DNA from: Amorphochlora amoebiformis
Lineage: Eukaryota; Cercozoa; Chlorarachniophyceae
Assembly: GCA_054601695.1 (NCBI GenBank)
Contig: BAAHQB010000086.1
Coordinates: 310,001 to 374,000, forward strand
DNA length: 64,000 nucleotides
Direction: 5' to 3'
The notes beneath the pieces were generated by a model. That model was not told the DNA's origin and made no database searches. It saw nothing but the letters and a program-made list of their open reading frames with translations. Below are positions 16,355 through 29,368 of this stretch, one piece after another. The translations under genes were made by a program, and so were the position numbers. Each line of letters opens with the position of its first letter. The stretch's first letter is position 1.

Positions 16355-16560
16355 CTCACAATTTGTTTTTTGGTCGTTTTCTACTGATCAGCTAAGAACT
16401 TTTCCTTCAACACTTTATGCTTGCTCGGAAACAAGCGATAGCACGCGGCGGGGTCAGAAACGTGTCTGTTCGGAACCCATGGAGTTCGGAGTCCACTGCG
16501 ATCCTGTGACGAAGGAGCTAAGAATTATTTGGGTTCCGAAAGTCTAAAAATGCGGCTGCA
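16355..16560. promoter_or_regulatory. Putative bidirectional promoter
   Basis: Only 206 bp separate the ATGs of the minus-strand ASH gene (16354) and the plus-strand phosphatase gene (16561). The sequence is mixed-composition, without TA microsatellite. No TATA box or other core motif is obvious. A shared promoter is inferred from spacing alone. Confidence 0.5.
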
Positions 16561-17502
16561 ATGAAGGCCGTGACCTCTGCGCGCGCACAGCTTGCAGTGC
16601 TGTGCTTCTTCGGCTCGATTTTTATCGTAATATTTTCTCCTGAGAGCGGAAATAATACCCGCCATAGGTATTCCCGTCACTCTTTGCTCCAACAATCCCT
16701 CCAAGTCCGTGAAAACCCTCAAAGCGCACCGATGATTTCCCCCCCGAGCCCTCGTCGCTTTGCTCCAGGTCCTATTCCCACCTCGGGAGGTGTGTCAATC
16801 TTGGTGACGCTGGCATTGAAATCCTTGCACCATGATCTGACTACTTTGGTTATTGATAGACGTGGAGAGCGTGAGGGTGGGGGAAGGGGTTGCGCCGGAT
16901 GAGGTGGAGAGCGCGAGCGAGAAAGTGGCGCTTAGTCATGAGGATGTCATGAAATTTCTGGGAGAAAATGCGACAGCGATCAATAAGACTTGGGTGTGTG
17001 ATGTCGAAAACTCTTTTTTCGTGTTCCATCTTGGAAGTTCATAATTTTAAGCGTGTATCTGCGGGGGATGAAGATATTTCTCTAGGGATTCGGGATTAGT
17101 TCTCATAATTCATCTCATTCTCTAAGATGGGTTTGGGAACTCTTATAATAGTTGTGTGGGTTCTAATGTACATGTATTGATATATCAATTGCGCGTGTAT
17201 TGACATACATTGATGTTACCAGAGTCGATTGCCGAAAGATGAGTGGAGGTTTGAGTACGGGGCCGACGGTATGTGTAAGCCGGAGCGCCCCTGTAATAAT
17301 ACCACGAGAATTTGGGTTAGGGTTAGGTTTGGTTTACCTGTCAGGGTCAAGGCTTGTGAAAAGACATAGTATTGATTGCAGATTGGGTTAGTTGGTTGGT
17401 TGAACGATGAGGGTGTTTTGAGGTACATGTGTCGAGACACATATAGCATATACGTGTGTATATTTATTGATAAATGTGCATTTGATGCACATTGAATAAT
17501 AC

Positions 17503-17571
<69 letters not shown>

Positions 17572-17591
17572 ATTGAATATCTGTATAAATA

Positions 17592-17622
<31 letters not shown>

Positions 17623-18019
17623 TGCAAATACATATGTGCTTTCAGTAAGCAACCACGACCGGGACGGGAAAATGTTATCCTTTGGGTATATACATGAATA
17701 TATTCATACATATATATAGAGAAATAGACGTGTTTCACATGTATATCCATACATAGTATTATACATTTATATTTTTTATTCATTTATTTTATATATACAT
17801 ATATATATATATATATGTGTGTGTAATAAATATTACATGAAAATATATCTATGCTATATAATATATACATACATATATATATAAATATACATATATATAT
17901 ATATATATATTATACACACACACACATATATATATATATATATCACATGAGTTATGTACATATTTATATATGGAAATACTTGCATATTTGTTTCGATACA
18001 TAAATATAACATATGTATA

Positions 18020-18055
<36 letters not shown>

Positions 18056-18130
18056 TATATACATACATATATATATATATATATTAGATATAATACATAT
18101 ATATATACATACATATATATATATATATGT

Positions 18131-18176
<46 letters not shown>

Positions 18177-18215
18177 ATAAATATGTATGTATATGTATAT
18201 ATAGATATATGTATT

Positions 18216-18248
<33 letters not shown>

Positions 18249-18377
18249 ATATGTATACACATATATATCTTAATATATAGAATATATATATATATACGTA
18301 TGTGTATAAATCACGTGTTTATCTTTGTGTCTGTAGATGTGTGTGATTGTGTGTGTATACATTTTGCTTCCGAGTAC

Positions 18378-18427
<50 letters not shown>

Positions 18428-18584
18428 AATATATATATAATATATATATATTATATAATATATATATATATATACATTACATATTAGATATACATCATAG
18501 AGGCAGAGGGGACGCAATATAATAAAGTATATATACCTACATACATATATATATATATATACATATACATATTAATATATGTAC

Positions 18585-18615
<31 letters not shown>

Positions 18616-18649
18616 ATATCATATATATTATATATATATATATATGTAC

Positions 18650-18689
<40 letters not shown>

Positions 18690-19373
18690 CATAGAGCCGG
18701 AGAGGACGCATATTTTGTTGAAGACCAAGTAATCCCGATTCTAACCCTAAAACCAACCTAACCCTAACCCTAATACTAACCCTAACCCTAATACTAACCC
18801 TAACCCTAACCCTAATACTAACCAACCCTAATACTAACCCTAACCCTAATTCTAACCCAATCCAACCCTAATACTAAACCAACCCTAACGTACCAACCTT
18901 ACCAAAGCCTAAATCTAACTTAAAATAACCCAACCTAACCCTAACCGGCTCAAGTGGTTGAATTATAGCATGAGGTTTCCTGATGGCGGAAACAGCGCCA
19001 CCAGAAATTACGAGACCGTCTCAGAACGTGGTCAACAGGCGGATGTATAAAAGTGAATCAGAAACAACCATCCCACGGTTTGATCCTGGGTGCACGACAT
19101 CCAATATTGTAAAAGAGACTCAGCACGAATATGGGATAAATTGGGTGATGGAGGCTATGCTCTTCTAACTAAGCCACGTCGCATAACCCTAACCCTAACC
19201 CTAACCCTAACCCTAGTGCGTGGGGATCGCGGACGGTGTAGGGGGATGGAATATGCAGGCAATTCTACATAATAATAATAATAATTATTATTATTATTAT
19301 CATTATATACATATATATATATATATATATATGTGTGTATATATATATATTTATGAATATATATACATGTATC

Positions 19374-19404
<31 letters not shown>

Positions 19405-19579
19405 TGCAGAGGAGAAGGGAGAGGGGAGGATTGAGGGATGGAGAGATGGAGAATGAGACAGAGACAGAGAAACAGAGATCGAGAAACGTAAAATGGGAGG
19501 CAGGAAGACATTGATATTATATGTATATATTTATATATAGCATGTATGGATATACGTGCATAGGCTATAGACTTGCAGG

Positions 19580-19621
<42 letters not shown>

Positions 19622-19805
19622 TTATGTGCATATATATATATATATATATATGTGTTCGTAAGATGTTTTTTTACAGGGGCTGAGTTCAGCTCGCTTCTCA
19701 AGGCTGCTAATGCACCTGTCCGCAGAATATTTCCGGAATATTTCGCAAGAATTAGATCACGTAAAGAGTGCGATATATGTGCATATATATATATATATAT
19801 ATAAT

Positions 19806-19837
<32 letters not shown>

Positions 19838-19922
19838 AATGTATATTGATATAAAAGAAATATAAATGTAAATATATTATGTAAATATTCTGTATTTGAT
19901 ACGGTCTACATAAGTATATTAG

Positions 19923-19983
<61 letters not shown>

Positions 19984-20362
19984 CATATGTATATATGCAT
20001 AATATATCTAATATACACATATGTACATTTATATTATATGTATACTTGTATTGTGTGTACATATATACATATATATATATATACAATATATCTAATGCAT
20101 ATATATAAACCCACCAGGAGATACCCAACCCCATGGAAACCCTTCAAATGGCATACGATAAGGTAAACACAAATCCCTAATCCTAACCCTATTCGTAAAC
20201 TTCAACCCTAACGCAAACTGGTAACCCTAATCCTAGAGATAGGCATACAAAAAGGTATAAATCCAAACCTTCACCCTAATGCAAACTCTTAACCCTAATG
20301 GTGGAGAGAAGCCTACCCTAATCTGGTCCAAACATCTCACTTTAGCTCTCTCTCTCTCTCTC

Positions 20363-20415
<53 letters not shown>

Positions 20416-20648
20416 TATATATATTTGTATATTGTATGTATACAATATATGTATATATAAGGGTATATATACATATTTACATACATAAATATATTTCTAC
20501 TTGAACTGTACGATGCATGTGGTTGGATGCGGGGTTTCAAACCCTGATCTTAGCCCTAACCTTAACCCTAATTCTAGATGCCTTTGGGTTTGATTGGGAG
20601 TACTACAGCCTGTTTGGCTATCATTTCTGGTGTATATAATAAATATGT

Positions 20649-20684
<36 letters not shown>

Positions 20685-21095
20685 GCATACCTACTTACAC
20701 ATATTTAATGATGTATGAACCATGTATTTATAATTCCACGTACGTGCGTACATACACATCATACTTAACTCTAATTATTGGCATTCTACATGGGCATAGA
20801 CGTAGGCGGACGCGATGCACTGCACTCTACTATACCACGATTCTAATACACTCATTCATTTCGTATTTTTAAATTATGTACGTGCATGCGCACACTGATA
20901 TATACGTATGTGTTTGTACACTCTCTGACATTGTGCAAATTGTGAATGTGCAGATGGCAGAATCCATACTGCGACGCTAGGAGACTCGTCGTATCTCATC
21001 TTACGTAATAACACAGTTGCATATAAGGGACAAATTCAGGAGGTAGCATATACATTATATACATTTATATATTTATATATCTATATATGTTGTAT

Positions 21096-21129
<34 letters not shown>

Positions 21130-21261
21130 ATATATGTAAATGGGTATAGGTATATGTATATATGCAGGTAAGTCTACTGGTATACACTTGTTGTACATTT
21201 ATAAATGCATACATATATGTATATATATATATATATGTATATGTACACACATATATATATA

Positions 21262-21298
<37 letters not shown>

Positions 21299-21473
21299 AT
21301 ATATATATTTACCTATATGTAATGTGTATATCAATTATGTGTATATACACGTCGAATTTTCGCTTATGTACACATATATATATACACACATGCATATACA
21401 TATATATATATAATACATATATATTTTACGTAGTTTCAAGACATTTGTATGTATGTATACTATACACATATAA

Positions 21474-21505
<32 letters not shown>

Positions 21506-21923
21506 GCATACATTTATATTTATTTATATATATATATATATACATACATATATATATTATACACCCGCATAGATATTTACATACCTACCTAAACATCCCT
21601 TCACCCTCACACTGGATAAAAAACACCTCAAAAGCCGAAAATTGTAGTTCTTAATGCCAACCCGAAAATCTAACCCTATTCTAACCTCATCAGCACGGTT
21701 TCAATCACCCCTTTCAGCTGAGCGACAAGCTTCTGATAGCCTATACGAAGGCTCAGTCTATCAACCCTGTTGCGGTTCGTTTTGTTACGAAGAAGAAATT
21801 TCCCAGATATTTTTTTTTTTCGGGGGGTACTCTTTTTTTTTTTTCACTTTCTCTTTTTTGTTGGGGGGGTCTATATTTTTTTTTATCGGGATTGATGATA
21901 GGAGAGGATTGATAGGCTTATTA

Positions 21924-21961
<38 letters not shown>

Positions 21962-22210
21962 TGTATAGTATGCATATTTCATTAGGTTTAAATTTAGGGT
22001 TCGAGTCAGGCTTAGGACGGGTTAGGGTTGGGGTTAGGGTCGGTTGGGATTAAGGTTGGGGTTAGGGTGAGTGTTAGGGTTAGGGTTAGGATTAGGATTT
22101 CAAAGCTTGGGACTTGATATTAGACGGAGTGGCCACGTGACGCTCTACTGGCGTCGCATGATGTTGAAGAGGGAGATATACTTTTAGTTGTTACTGACGG
22201 GTAATATACC

Positions 22211-22241
<31 letters not shown>

Positions 22242-22325
22242 ATGATACATCAAATATATGTGAATATGGTTCTATGTCATATGTGGATATGTGTATAAGA
22301 TATGTGTAGTTGTGTTAACATGATG

Positions 22326-22358
<33 letters not shown>

Positions 22359-22386
22359 CAAATATAGTTGTATTTCGAGATACGTA

Positions 22387-22434
<48 letters not shown>

Positions 22435-22590
22435 ATGCATTGCTACAAATACATACACATATATATATATACACGATATACATAAAGAGAAGTATTATAG
22501 ATATATATAATATATACATACATACATTTACATAAATATATGTATATATATTATAATGTATATATATATATATATATTCCTATACGTAAG

Positions 22591-22623
<33 letters not shown>

Positions 22624-24238
22624 GAACATATATATATATAATATATATATGTATATATTAAATATAATAACATGTACATATACATATATATATACATATA
22701 TACATATATATATGTATATGATACATATTTTCCAGAATCCTAGACAACCTTTGGGACCACGACATCGAACTAGTAACACCCCTAATCCATCCCTACTCTA
22801 ACCCTAACCCTAACCCTAACCCCAGCCCTAACCCTAACCCTAACACCACCCAACATCACGATCTGCTGTTATCCCAAACAGCACTATAGCCCCACCCTGT
22901 GAAGGAGTCAATGGTCCTAGGACTAAGACATGCTGAATAATCTGATCCTAACCCTAACCCTAACCTAACCGAGTCAATGGTCCTCGGACTAAGACATGCT
23001 GAATAATCTGATCCTAACCCTAACCCTAGCCCAAACCTGCTAACTTTAATCCTAACCTAACCGTAACTCTAACCCTAACCCTTACCCTAACACTAGCCCA
23101 AACTTCAACCCAACCCAAACTCTAACCCTAACCCTAACCCTAACCTAGCCCAACCCTAACCCTAACCCAAACCTCACTCCAACCCTAACTCTAATCTTAA
23201 CCCTAACCCTAACCCTGGCCCTAGGCCAAACCTTACCAACCCTAACGCTAACTCTAACCCTAACCCTAACTGTAGCTGTAACCCTAACCCTAACTCTAAC
23301 CCCAGCCCAAACCGCATCTAACCCTAACCTGATTGTAATCCCAACCCTAACCCTAACCCTAACCCTAACCTAACCTAAACCTAAACAATGTGGAGTCGTC
23401 AATGGTCCTCGGACTAAGACATGCTGAATAAACTGATCCTAACCCTAACCGTAACCTCAGGCTACCCCAAACTGTGACCCTAACCCTAACTCTAATCCTA
23501 GCCCAAACCCCACTTAACCGTAACCCTAATTATAATCCGAACCCTAACCCTAACCCAAACCCTAACCCTAACCTCAGGCTACCCAAACCTGGCAGAAATC
23601 CGATCAGTCAAGTAATGTAACGGCCCTAGCGTCTAAGCTCACGTCAGTTGGGGTTAGGGTTAGAGTTAGGGTTAGGGTTAGGATCAGATTATTCAGCATG
23701 TCTTAGTCCTAGGACCATTGACTCCTCCACTGTGTGGGGCTATAGTGCTGTTTGGGATAATAGCAGATCGTGATGATGGGTGTGTTGAATGCTGGTGAGT
23801 TGGGGTGTTGTGAACATGAGGGTTAAGGTTAGGGTTAGAGTTAGGGTTAGGGTTAGGATCAGATTATTCAGCATGTCTTAGTCCGAGGACCATTAAGTCG
23901 GTAAGGGATCGGGTTAGGGCTAGGGTTAGGGTTAGGGTTTGGGTTAGGGAAGGTGATTAGGGTTAGGGTTGGAGTTAATATATATATCTGTATGTGTATG
24001 TTCATAGATCTATATGTGTAGAAGTAAAGATAAGAATATATAATATATATACTATTCTAATATATCCTATGTATTTATATATATATTTATTTATATATAT
24101 ATATGTGTATATATATATATATAATATAACTAAATAAATAAATATGTAGAATACAATACTTATAATTATTTTATGCATGTATGTGTACATGTATATATAT
24201 GTATATATATAAGAAATTTAAATATGTACACATGTATA

Positions 24239-24271
<33 letters not shown>

Positions 24272-24586
24272 GTATATATATATATATATATATGTATATA
24301 ATGTATGTGTGTAGACATATATACATAACACATATACACGTACATACATTTATGTCTATATTGCTCTTGCGCTCAACACTGCGCACCGATATATATGTGT
24401 ATGTATACATATATATAGTATATATGTATAATATATATATTATACATATATATATATACATATATATATATATACACGTGTATATATCACATATAAATAT
24501 ACATACATATACATATATATATATATAGTGCGCTAGCGGCAAATATCGCGCAGCGGCCAAACGTACCAACGCCATTTCAGGTTGAT

Positions 24587-24663
<77 letters not shown>

Positions 24664-25351
24664 TATATATATATATATATATAATATACAATATATATAT
24701 ATATATAATATATATATATATATAATACATTTATACAAATCCCTTTGTCTTCTCTCTTTCTTACGTCTCTATTTCATCTCACACTCGTACCTCAACCCTA
24801 ATCCTAACCCTAACCTAACCCTAACCCTAACCCTAACCCTAAGCTTTCACGCTATCTCCTCTTTTCTCTCTTTTTTTCATCTTTCTTGTTTTTCTGACTC
24901 ATTCTCTTTGTGTATATTCTGTCCTTTTTTTGTGCTCTCTTCTGCTTCTCCCGAACTCTAACCCTAACCCTAACCCTAACCCTAACACTAACCCTAACTT
25001 TTTTCCCTCTTTCGGTTTCTCTCTAACTCTGTTCATAACATAATATATATATATATATATATACATATTTAAATGCATATTTGTCTATATTATACATATA
25101 TATATATATATATATATGTACTATAACCTCAGGCAATACCTAAGCCTAACCCTAACCCTAACCCTAACCCTAACCTAAACCTAACCTAACGCTAACCCTA
25201 ACCTAAACCTAACCTAACGCTAACCATGACAACCTAACCCTAACCCTAGCCCTGACCCTAACCCTGACCCTAACCCTAACCCCTATGATATAATACAGGT
25301 AAAAGCGAACCAAAATGGTTTCGCAATTTTCGGAGGTATAAATACGTAAAT

Positions 25352-25408
<57 letters not shown>

Positions 25409-25569
25409 ATATATATATATATACTGTATGCATATATGTATATGTATATTTATACATGTACAAATATATAAAGATTACATATATATATAAACATATATGA
25501 CACATATTTATATGTGTATACATATATATATATATATATATATGCAAATATAATATGTACATATATACC

Positions 25570-25611
<42 letters not shown>

Positions 25612-25789
25612 CATGTGTGCATGTATTGCTATAACTATTTCTTAATACATACATATATAGTGTACATATACAATATATGATATACATATACACATACATA
25701 TACACATACTTATATAATTAGGGAAGTCGGACGATATTGCTGTAGTTGCGTGTCGAGTAGTACGCCAGAGTAATCTCAGGTATGTAATA

Positions 25790-25820
<31 letters not shown>

Positions 25821-26163
25821 TATATATATATATACATGTATATCTATAATATGTGATCTATTATATGAACATTAATATAATATTACATATATATATATGT
25901 GTGTGTGTATATATTGCAATAGACATATATTAGAAGATAGTTGTATACGTGTGTGTGTGCGCGCATATATTTTAACATATGTACATTCATATTTATGTTA
26001 CACACACACACATATATGTATATATATATATATATATATATGAATGAATAGAAACATAAATGTAGATAAAATATTCACGTACACACACACACATATATAT
26101 ATATATGTATCCAATAAGTATGTATTCATATACATTTAGAATATATTATATGCACATGTATAT

Positions 26164-26211
<48 letters not shown>

Positions 26212-26311
26212 AATACATTTACAAAATATATATATATATATATATTAAGTATATATATGTTTGTGCGAGTGAAACATAAATATACATCTGTTATATACAT
26301 ATATACACATA

Positions 26312-26364
<53 letters not shown>

Positions 26365-26742
26365 CTGTGTGTGTATATATACATATGTGATAGATTCTAT
26401 GTTCACATAGAACATGTTTTGGTAACCAATGTGTGTACATGTAAATTAAATTATAATTGTACCTACATCATTATATATATATAATATATATATAAATACG
26501 CACTTGTATGTATAAATTACTATGGTTCACATACATGGAAATATATATATATACATATATATATCACATGCACATATATATAAAAATAGTATCTATCTGT
26601 ACATACACGTACATTCGTCAAAAATACTAGTAATAACCATATACATTGGGAATTGTAATGTAGTAGGACAAAGCGCAAGTCGCCAAATATCATCGCAAAC
26701 TCGACGATCTCAGAAAATAATCTAGTTTCCGGAGCAGAGTGA
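16561..26742 (+). CDS. PTC7-like PP2C-family protein phosphatase
   Basis: Exons: 16561-16789, 16860-16993, 17223-17268, 17646-17685, 18695-18728, 19217-19258, 19677-19760, 20118-20162, 20578-20629, 20954-21042, 21694-about 21768, 22124-22200, 22736-22772, 23596-23642, 24529-24580, 25299-25335, 25722-25779, 26664-26742 (TGA). About 418 aa. PPTC7/PTC7 signatures appear in order: GEDAYFV (152-158), [10 protein letters not shown] (163-172), [11 protein letters not shown] (225-235), HTATLGDS (240-247), [27 protein letters not shown] (from 307), and [12 protein letters not shown] near 375. The metal-binding Asp positions of the PP2C fold (GEDA, ADG, TDG, DDI) are all present. The family dephosphorylates Ser/Thr residues; PTC7 homologues act in mitochondria or plastids. 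Here the N-terminus ([15 protein letters not shown], 11-25) looks like a signal anchor. The exon 6 donor is GC. The exon 11 donor is uncertain: two candidates 6 nt apart keep phase. Confidence 0.85.
18735..19216 (+). repeat. CCCTAA-type arrays within a phosphatase intron
   Basis: Degenerate CCCTAA and CCTAAT hexamers fill 18745-18950, with a clean run at 19183-19212. The exon encoding GIADGVGG starts right after this run: its acceptor is the CCCTAG at 19211-19216. The intervening 18950-19180 is unique sequence with a possible tRNA-like A-box but no convincing RNA gene. Confidence 0.7.
22844..22947 (+). repeat. Telomere-array spacer element, long copy
   Basis: This is a ~100-bp copy with CGATCTGCTG, ACAGCACTATAGCCCCA, GAGTCAATGGTCC and GACTAAGACATGCTG, ending in AATCTGATCC directly before a CCCTAA array. 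The palindrome GTCCTAGGAC is perfect here. Confidence 0.8.
22971..23013 (+). repeat. Telomere-array spacer element, short copy
   Basis: The copy is truncated on its left and begins at GAGTCAATGG. It keeps GACTAAGACATGCTG and the GATCC end abutting CCCTAA repeats. Confidence 0.8.
23386..23438 (+). repeat. Telomere-array spacer element, short copy
   Basis: It begins CAATGTGGAGTCGTCAATGG and ends in AACTGATCC next to a CCCTAA array. Confidence 0.75.
23681..23818 (-). repeat. Telomere-array spacer element, longest copy, reversed
   Basis: This is the reverse complement of the long copy, following TTAGGG repeats, and extended by about 45 bp beyond CAGATCGTGATG before TTAGGG-like repeats resume. 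It may be the most complete copy in the window. Confidence 0.8.
23856..23900 (-). repeat. Telomere-array spacer element, short copy, reversed
   Basis: It starts GGATCAGATTATTCAGCATG straight after TTAGGG repeats and is truncated after GGACCATTAAG. Confidence 0.75.
24790..25290 (+). repeat. CCCTAA-type arrays
   Basis: Three CCCTAA blocks (24793-24842, 24958-25000, 25140-25285) lie in the intron before the phosphatase exon at 25299. Pyrimidine-rich sequence and (TA)n separate them. Confidence 0.75.
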
Positions 26743-27197
26743 CCATATCCCACCTGCCGCCAAATACCGAAGTTAACAATTTAAAATTCGGCTCATGTGT
26801 AATATTGATAAAATGTTGTCCCATCTGGTATCTTTACTATTACTTGTCAACTAACTTATAACTAATCTAGCTAATGGGGTCACATTATTGAATCATTCAT
26901 ATTTACTAGATTCGTCAACTATATATATATGAATATATACTAGATATATTTCTAAATGGTGTTATTTGAGTTAGTAAGTCAACGATAAGTACTGATATAC
27001 TAAAATACTATTATACAATGTTCTACCTAAAGGTTAATTCATATCTAGATACGACGGTATAATAATTGTATATACTATGATATACTATACATATTATATA
27101 AAAAACTTCATATACAAACATCGCACACAACACCACACAATTTAATTCACTCATGAATAGCGCGATTCTCTCATGATCCCAACTGATACATCATAGT

Positions 27198-27254
<57 letters not shown>

Positions 27255-27328
27255 GTATATGTATGTATGTATATATATGGAGATACTAGTATGGCTGCAA
27301 AGCCTTTTCTTCTTTTTAGACCCTTCGC
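26743..27328. other. Intergenic, tail-to-tail between two genes
   Basis: This 586-bp spacer separates the phosphatase stop (26742) and the stop of the next minus-strand gene (27329). It is AT-rich with mixed composition and one (TA)n tract near 27200-27255. I see no gene in it. Confidence 0.5.
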
Positions 27329-27645
27329 TCAGCACCGAGGGGGTTGTTTCTCGAGTTGTGCTTGGGTGACGACAGAGTACTTTTCGAACCAGGGCTCTTG
27401 TGATTGTTTCTGGAGCCAAATGTATGTATGTATGTGTGTACATACTATGCTAGTATGATACATATGTTATATGTTTTGTATGTATATAGACCGGGGCTGT
27501 TGTGATTGTTTCTGAAGCCAAAAGTATGTATATGTACCATGGTGTATTGGTATGACATGTGTATATATTATATGTTTGTGTATGTATATAAATATGCTTG
27601 TTTTAGACATATGCATGCACTTACATATAATATGTTATATACATA

Positions 27646-27676
<31 letters not shown>

Positions 27677-27802
27677 ATATATATTATATATATATATACA
27701 TATAAATATATGTGAATACATATATACACATGTATATATACATATATATATGTATATATATAGTACATAGGCATGGTACATATTATATTATATACATATT
27801 TC

Positions 27803-27848
<46 letters not shown>

Positions 27849-29182
27849 GTATATATATATATTTATATAAATATATACAATAATACAATATAACCTCACC
27901 CTGAGTAACCCAATTAGGCACATACATAGAATATATATATACATATAAATATATATATATATACATATATATATATACATATATAATGTTAATCTTATAT
28001 AATTGAAACCATTAAGCTTAATTGGACCTGGAGACACGAAAACTGGACTTGGAATCCTTAAACCTAGACCCGCGAAAATTGAGTTTGGAATCTCTTTCCT
28101 TATACGAGGACCGTTTGGATGGTAGCTTCACCAGTATAGGTCGCCACGCATACCACCTGACGTTACCAAAATATCTATATCACGTGCCAAGGAGTGGGAA
28201 AATTTGCTCAGTATATCTTTTCACAGACATGAACGCGTAGATAAGTGAGGCCAGAGCCCAATGGACGACGTCGAACTCAAAGTAATACCTACAAAAAAAA
28301 GAGATGTTTAAATCACAATTATACATCTTCGGACTAGGTATAATGATTTACATGAGCGCTGTATAGATCCTATTGCGGACCGTAAACCCTCATAGACAAA
28401 GTTTAGTTTTGCTCTCACGGTGCAAGTATAGCCTCAGGAGAGTCGCAGAATCCATGTACATACACACGGATTCTCGGCCACTTTAAATGTACTTTCGCGT
28501 CGCGTACACCCATGTACATATCGACACGGCATATATGCTATCGTACAACACCGATGTAACATGTTTACACGGCTAACGGACATATATCAACAAATAGTAC
28601 GCGTCCGCAAGCACCCATGTGTACATCTACAAGGCCAGCATGACGGTTGTAATACACCTGTAAATCTATACAAGGCCGGTATATATGCTATTACGGGTCG
28701 CAAACGTCCATGTACAAATTTACACGACACCTGTACATGCTATTACAGTTGGTTTAACACCTAGTATATAATTACACGAGTCCATACAGGTCATAAAGGC
28801 TCATTTTCGCATTCTTCGAGTCTAATATGGACGCTATCGCAGCTCGTGTAGAGTAAGAAAGAGGAAGAGAGAGGAGAGAGAGAGAGAGAGAGGGGAAAAG
28901 AGAGAGAAAGAGAGGAGAGAGATAGAGATAAAAAGGGAGGAAGAGAGGTCGTGTGGTTGATTTGTGTATGTTGACATTCGGTTCTCCTTTTCGTACTGCT
29001 CGGAACAGCTTTGCTCTCCACCAATGGTCATTATGATAGCTGTATATATATTGTGTAATACATGTGTATGTATTTTTATTATATAAATGTATTATATAAG
29101 TATAAATGTACATATATATATATATATGTATATTGTAAATAACACACATGTATATATATATATATATATATACATACACACG

Positions 29183-29221
<39 letters not shown>

Positions 29222-29327
29222 GCGAGGATAGCCTTCCACAAATCATCATTATGATGGGTAACTATTTTGTATTATACGTGTATGTATATAATTTACATAC
29301 GTATATGTATATCTATATAAGTGTGTA

Positions 29328-29368
<41 letters not shown>

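Larger units (their letters stand above)
22796..23975. repeat. Interstitial telomere-like array, convergent CCCTAA then TTAGGG
   Basis: From 22796 to 23580 the plus strand reads as CCCTAA with variants. From 23648 to 23975 it switches to TTAGGG. The switch brackets the 47-nt phosphatase exon at 23596-23642. Five copies of the conserved spacer element (see other entries) are embedded in the arrays, each matching the orientation of its array. Confidence 0.85.

Noticed and set aside
19025-19177. Possible phosphatase exons encoding [18 protein letters not shown]
   Set aside because: They can be phased, but PTC7 proteins go almost directly from GEDA-FV to the ADGVGGW motif, and the exon at 19217 joins the one at 18728 in phase without them.
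18945-19180. tRNA-like A-box (GGCTCAAGTGGTTGA) and a B-box-like GGTTTGATCC, plus a reversed A-box near 19160
   Set aside because: Boxes are about 120 bp apart or on opposite strands, with no cloverleaf. At most a decayed tRNA-derived SINE.
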